Origin: Nocardia sp. BMG51109
Lineage (GTDB): Bacteria > Actinomycetota > Actinomycetes > Mycobacteriales > Mycobacteriaceae
Assembly: GCF_000526215.1 (NCBI RefSeq)
Contig: NZ_JAFQ01000004.1
Location: 1,178,001-1,242,000, forward strand
Direction of reading: 5' to 3'
Length of the DNA stretch: 64,000 nucleotides
Part shown: piece by piece, positions 60,346 through 64,000 of the stretch
How positions within the stretch are numbered: the stretch's first letter is position 1
How the letters are laid out: every line of letters starts with the position of its first letter
Notes under the pieces: generated by a model
Told to the model about the DNA's origin: nothing
What the model saw: only the letters and a program-made list of their open reading frames with translations
Database searches by the model: none
Program-made: the position numbers and the translations under genes

Positions 60346-63300
60346 GCCGCGCCCTCATCCGAGTTGTCCTCATCGGACTCATCCTTGGCGATGTCGGCGG
60401 CGGGTCGGTAGGAGGTCAACCATTCCCGGAGCAGTTCGACGCGGGCACGGATGGTTTCGTCTCCGACGATGACAGGTGCTTCGTTGTAGGCCATGCTGTC
60501 GGAGCGGCGGCGGAGTTTGATGTAGAGCCCAGATGCTTCGATGGCATAGCGCTCCATGTCGTCCTGTAGCGCACCGATCACGGTAACGTTGCGGTCCTTT
60601 CCGATTTGCTCGAACAGCGCGACCGCCTCACGGCGATGCTGCTTGCCGAGATTGCGGCCGAGTTCATCCAGGACGAGCAGCAAGGGGCGACTGCCTCCTC
60701 CAGCAAGCGCGGCGGCGCACACCAGTTTGACGGCCTTCTCGTCCATTTGGGCGGTGTTGCTACGAAGGTTGTAGCCCGACATCCGTTGTCCCTCGGCGCG
60801 CCGCCACTTGGGTGTGACGGTCCACCGCCACGGCCGATCGGGTTCTGCGGGTGGCTCGGGTTCCGGGTAGTCCAGGCTCGCCCCGTAACCGCCGTACCGT
60901 TGGTCGAGGCGGTCGAATTCTTCGCTTACATTCTTGAGCCTCGCCTTGATTCCCAGGGCAAGCGATGCCCGGTGCGCCCGGGAGGTCTGCTCGGCCTCGC
61001 TCAAGCCTTGCCGAGCCGCCTCCAGGTCACCGGTGCGCTGCCCACGCTGGGTTGCGATTTGCTGCTGCTGGTAGAGGTCGTGCTGTTCGGTCTGGGTCAG
61101 ATGGGTACGCAGTGCGCGGATGAGCGCGGGAACCAGGCCGACTCGAGTGTCCAGTCCGCCGCGTTGCCAGCGTTGTTCGATGAGCAGTTCCCGGATCTCG
61201 GCGGGCATCTCGTCGTGTGGTGTGCCCTCGGGGAAACACCGCCGCACAACCTCATTGACTTGATAGCAGGTTTCCTCGTTCCACGCTGCGGTGGTACGGG
61301 CCTGCTGCTCGGCATCCAGGGCCAGCAGGAACCGGTGCGCGGACTCGGGTGAGTCTCCCCAGGCCGCCTCGCGGCCGGGCAGGTCCAGAGCCAGCCGCTC
61401 ATCGGTGAGCTTCGTCTTGGTTTTGTCCTGCTCGGTCAGCTCACCCTCAAGGCGACGTTTTGTGCCGCGCAGGTTCTCGATCCGTTCCTCGCGTGCTTTC
61501 CCCATGCCCAGCGCGTCGGTGTAGGCCACGCGAGCGCCGTCCAGCACGGGCTTCAGCGCATCGCGTCGTTTCTCTCGCTCCCGGTTGGCCGCTCGCAGTT
61601 CGGACATCTTCAGCGCGGTCGCGTCCGCTTCCTCACTGGCCACGGCCGCTTCGGTACGGTTTGTGGCTCGGGACAGCGTGTGCCGGGCCATGGCGAGGAG
61701 CTTGTTGGCTTCGATGAGAAGATCGGCTTTCGCGCGATGTTCCGCGCGGGCCGCGGCGATGCGCGCGGTTCGGCCGGTGAGTGGTTCTGCGAACTCGCCC
61801 ACCACGATTACCCCGGCGGCCACGTCGATCTCCGCAGGCTGGGTGCCTGCCCTGTCGACGATCGCGGTGAAGAACGTGGTGAGGTCGAACCTCGTATCGG
61901 CGCTCGCGGGCAGGCTGGTGCTGTGGGTAGGCGCGTGCGTTCGAGGCGGGTCGGCGATAACCAGCGTCGCCGCCCTTGGCCGCCCCGCGAGTTTCTCCCG
62001 GGCTTGGTCAGCGTGCCCGCGTGGGACCACGACGGCACCGCTATAGGGCACGAGGCGGGGCTCCCAGCTGCGTCGCTGGTCGGGGTTGAGCTGGACGACG
62101 TCCAACAAGGCGGCGGCGGGGATACCCTCCTCGCGCAGCACCTGTAGCTCGTCCGCGGCGACGTCCTCACCGGATTCGGCGGCAGCCAACAGCGTGCTCG
62201 CTCGTTTCTCGGCTTCGTCGGCGACGCCCTTGGACCCGAGAGCCTGTTCCACGGCCGTGCGTGCGTCGGCCTCCTCAGCCTGCGCGGTCTCGACGCTGCG
62301 TCCGTCAGCAGCGCGAGCCTTGTCCAAGAGCTTCCGATGTTTCGTAGCCAGGTCTTCCAAATTCTGGGCGGCGACCTGATGTTCGGTGTCCAGGCGCTGG
62401 TCACGCCCGCTGAGTTCCTTCCAGCGCCCTTCGACTTCGCGGAAATTGCGGTTGAACTCCTCGTCGTCGGTCAGCCCTGAAAGATCGTCTTCCACAGTGG
62501 ACAGCTTTGCCTTCAGTTCTGTGGCGCGGACGTCCCGCGCGCTGAGTTCGAGGCGGATCTCGTCGGTGCGGGCGACCCCGTCGAGGAAGCGTCGAGCGCA
62601 GCGGGCTTGCCACGACGCCTTCGCATTACCCAACAGGTGGCGAGCTTCACCGCGCAGCGCAATGCCGGCCTCAACGACTGCCATTTCGTGTTCCCAGCTA
62701 TCGAGATCTCCTACGGCGTTGCGGACGTTGTTGCGGCGGGTGTGCTCAGCCGACCGGAGGGCCTGCTCTTGTTCGAGTTCGCGGTCCAACCCGGTCAGTG
62801 TGGCGATGGCGTCGAAGATCCTCCGTGGGTCCAGGTCGTTGAGAGGTTGGGCGAGCAGGTTGGCCGCTGGACTGGAACGCACCGAGGTCGACAGGAACGA
62901 CACACACCGCACGTGGCTGCCATACAGGACGGACGCGAGCCGGTTCGCGTGGAAGTCGGTACGTCCGTTGCTCGTAGGGAGCGCATCCCACAGCATGTCG
63001 ACTCCTGCGGCGCGTTCGAACTCGGTCGTTCCATAGGGGACGTAGAGCCCGTCCTTCCAGCGCAGGTGTACGTGCGATGCCTTGCGGTTGATCCGCACCC
63101 ACACGGTCAGGGCGCTAGCCGACAGCTCATCGGACGTGTCGGCGCGGGGGTCGGCGAACACACCGATCACATACCCCCAGTCGACGTTGGACCAGCGGCC
63201 TTCTTGCGCGGCGAGTTCGGCGGTGAACAGCAGCTCCGCAGCCTCGGCCGCCCCACCGGCCAGCCGCCATTGCTCATCGGCGTGCAGCAGGCTCACCGCG

Positions 63301-63506
63301 GCGATCAGTGAGGACTTCCCGGCACCGTTGGAGTCCTTCGGGCCTTGACCCGCGACCGTGACCAGGCCCTGGCTGATCATCGGTACTGGGTGCGTGGACA
63401 ACCGAGAGATATTGACCACTTGGACGCCGACCAGCACCCGCTCGCCGACAACGTCGAACGGGCCGGAATCGCCGCCCGCCGTAGACCAGGTTCGGGCTGT
63501 GCTCAC
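60342..63506 (-). CDS. SMC/MukB-like coiled-coil ATPase
   Basis: A 1,054-residue ABC-type ATPase of the SMC/RecN/MukB order. Walker A is DSNGAGKSS (Lys64). Coiled coils (about 240-460 and 580-890) flank a compact middle region (about 465-570, VPYSGAVVVPRGHADQAREK) that could be the hinge. Walker B is LLLVLDELG (Asp947-Glu948). The signature LSGG of true SMC proteins is replaced by NTAQMDEKAVKL, and the head ends NVTVIGALQDDMERYA. The tail is very acidic (DESDEDNSDEGAA). It is shorter than chromosomal SMC (about 1,200) and MukB (about 1,480), and close in plan to the JetC/MksB and Lamassu-type ATPases. It starts with a GTG that overlaps the upstream gene's stop (GTGA) and ends by overlapping the kinase start. 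It is not the housekeeping SMC, given its neighbours. Confidence 0.88.
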   Translation of the reverse strand: MSTARTWSTAGGDSGPFDVVGERVLVGVQVVNISRLSTHPVPMISQGLVTVAGQGPKDSNGAGKSSLIAAVSLLHADEQWRLAGGAAEAAELLFTAELAAQEGRWSNVDWGYVIGVFADPRADTSDELSASALTVWVRINRKASHVHLRWKDGLYVPYGTTEFERAAGVDMLWDALPTSNGRTDFHANRLASVLYGSHVRCVSFLSTSVRSSPAANLLAQPLNDLDPRRIFDAIATLTGLDRELEQEQALRSAEHTRRNNVRNAVGDLDSWEHEMAVVEAGIALRGEARHLLGNAKASWQARCARRFLDGVARTDEIRLELSARDVRATELKAKLSTVEDDLSGLTDDEEFNRNFREVEGRWKELSGRDQRLDTEHQVAAQNLEDLATKHRKLLDKARAADGRSVETAQAEEADARTAVEQALGSKGVADEAEKRASTLLAAAESGEDVAADELQVLREEGIPAAALLDVVQLNPDQRRSWEPRLVPYSGAVVVPRGHADQAREKLAGRPRAATLVIADPPRTHAPTHSTSLPASADTRFDLTTFFTAIVDRAGTQPAEIDVAAGVIVVGEFAEPLTGRTARIAAARAEHRAKADLLIEANKLLAMARHTLSRATNRTEAAVASEEADATALKMSELRAANREREKRRDALKPVLDGARVAYTDALGMGKAREERIENLRGTKRRLEGELTEQDKTKTKLTDERLALDLPGREAAWGDSPESAHRFLLALDAEQQARTTAAWNEETCYQVNEVVRRCFPEGTPHDEMPAEIRELLIEQRWQRGGLDTRVGLVPALIRALRTHLTQTEQHDLYQQQQIATQRGQRTGDLEAARQGLSEAEQTSRAHRASLALGIKARLKNVSEEFDRLDQRYGGYGASLDYPEPEPPAEPDRPWRWTVTPKWRRAEGQRMSGYNLRSNTAQMDEKAVKLVCAAALAGGGSRPLLLVLDELGRNLGKQHRREAVALFEQIGKDRNVTVIGALQDDMERYAIEASGLYIKLRRRSDSMAYNEAPVIVGDETIRARVELLREWLTSYRPAADIAKDESDEDNSDEGAA

Positions 63507-63994
63507 TGTTCTCCTCGGAGATGCGCGCGGCGTGCTCGTATCGCGGCAGCCAGCGGGCTGTAAGGTGCGGCAGCCAAAATCAACTCTTGCTGCAACGCCT
63601 TACGTGCCACGGGTGTCAGACGGTGAAGTTGGGGACCAGGTAAGTAGGCAGTCCCGCCGACGGAACCTCGGCCACGAGTGGGCGCGAGCTGTACGAGTCC
63701 AGCAGCACGTAACCTCTGCAGAGCGACACGAACGTCGCCTTTTCCTGGCTGCGCGTAGCGAAGAAGCTCATCGGCTGGCGTCGGTTGCGCGGAGATCCAA
63801 GAGTCGCCGGACAGTATTCCCTGGCTACGGGGAATCGCGACCGAGTGGATCAACACCAGCACGAGCACGGCCCGATCGATGACCGGGAGGGCGTTCCAGC
63901 CTGCGTCGGTCAGTTCGGCAGCGATGTCGTCGCGATACCCCGAGGTCCACTGCGTGCCGCCCACCAGGACCAGTGTCCGTCCCACTCGGTGCAA
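63503..63994 (-). CDS. Winged-helix small protein, operon head (possibly incomplete at window edge)
   Basis: About 163 codons visible; the first possible start is a TTG at 63994 and the frame is still open at the window end, so the N-terminus may be missing. The middle (ADELLRYAQPGKGDVRVALQ, RLRAAGLVQLAPTRGRG) reads as a winged helix: recognition helix, then a Gly/Arg-rich wing. VLVLIHSVAIPRSQGIL precedes it. The C-terminus is helical and basic. The TGA stop overlaps the GTG of the SMC-like gene. In MukBEF/MksBEF/Wadjet loci a small winged-helix subunit (MukE/JetB type) precedes the ATPase, so this could be the equivalent, or a repressor of the operon. I do not recognise a family. Confidence 0.65.
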   Translation of the reverse strand: MHRVGRTLVLVGGTQWTSGYRDDIAAELTDAGWNALPVIDRAVLVLVLIHSVAIPRSQGILSGDSWISAQPTPADELLRYAQPGKGDVRVALQRLRAAGLVQLAPTRGRGSVGGTAYLPGPQLHRLTPVARKALQQELILAAAPYSPLAAAIRARRAHLRGEQ

Positions 63995-64000
63995 TAGCCG

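Noticed and set aside
50548..64000. CRISPR array or prophage genes in the island
   Set aside because: No evenly spaced repeats and no integrase, capsid, portal or terminase-like protein seen.

Overview
The sequence looks like the chromosome of a mycolic-acid actinobacterium, most likely a Nocardia or close relative. The evidence is very high GC with C/G-ending codons, an antigen-85-type mycolyltransferase, an SCO5389-family protein, two FadD-like acyl-CoA ligases and many GTG/TTG starts with GA-rich ribosome binding sites. Genus is inferred, not proven.

Region 1 (16-42,372, all on the minus strand) is a nonribosomal peptide locus. In transcription order it has an M23 peptidase, a LuxR-type regulator, and three giant synthetases here called NRPS-A (about 2,464 aa), NRPS-B (about 4,140 aa) and NRPS-C (5,798 aa). 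An antigen-85-like mycolyltransferase and an Nramp Mn/Fe transporter follow. All three synthetases start with an adenylation domain behind an Arg-rich tail. NRPS-A is A-T-C-A(Thr)-T-C and ends in a truncated, degenerate adenylation domain with no carrier protein. NRPS-B is A-T-C-A-T-C-A-T-C-A(Thr)-T-TE. NRPS-C is A-T-C-A-T-C-A-T-C-A-T-E*-C-A-T-TE, with an epimerization domain that has lost its catalytic histidines. Modules 1-3 of B and C are paralogous, carry the same by-eye specificity codes, and share at least four near-identical DNA tracts with aberrant codon use. My reading is a forked assembly line: NRPS-A can hand its dipeptide to either B or C, each with its own thioesterase, giving a hexa- and a heptapeptide. 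Two palindromes 21 bp apart overlap the probable NRPS-A promoter.

Region 2 (42,561-50,500) is ordinary chromosome: a nitronate monooxygenase, an SCO5389-family protein, a DUF2255 protein, a hotdog thioesterase between two acyl-CoA ligases, and a Baeyer-Villiger-type flavin monooxygenase.

Region 3 (50,548 to the end) starts at a tRNA-Arg(CCT) gene and looks like a genomic island. Codon use is less uniform, with an enterochelin-esterase-like hydrolase and a TetR/NAD(P)-reductase/LLM-oxidoreductase set that has twin TetR operators. The LLM gene is cut by an IS3-family element, which is itself interrupted by an IS30-family element with a frameshifted transposase. After an MFS gene remnant comes a tightly coupled operon on the minus strand: a winged-helix protein, an SMC/MukB-like ATPase, a Ser/Thr kinase and a protein of unknown function. 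I could not match this operon to a named defence system, and it is a candidate new one.
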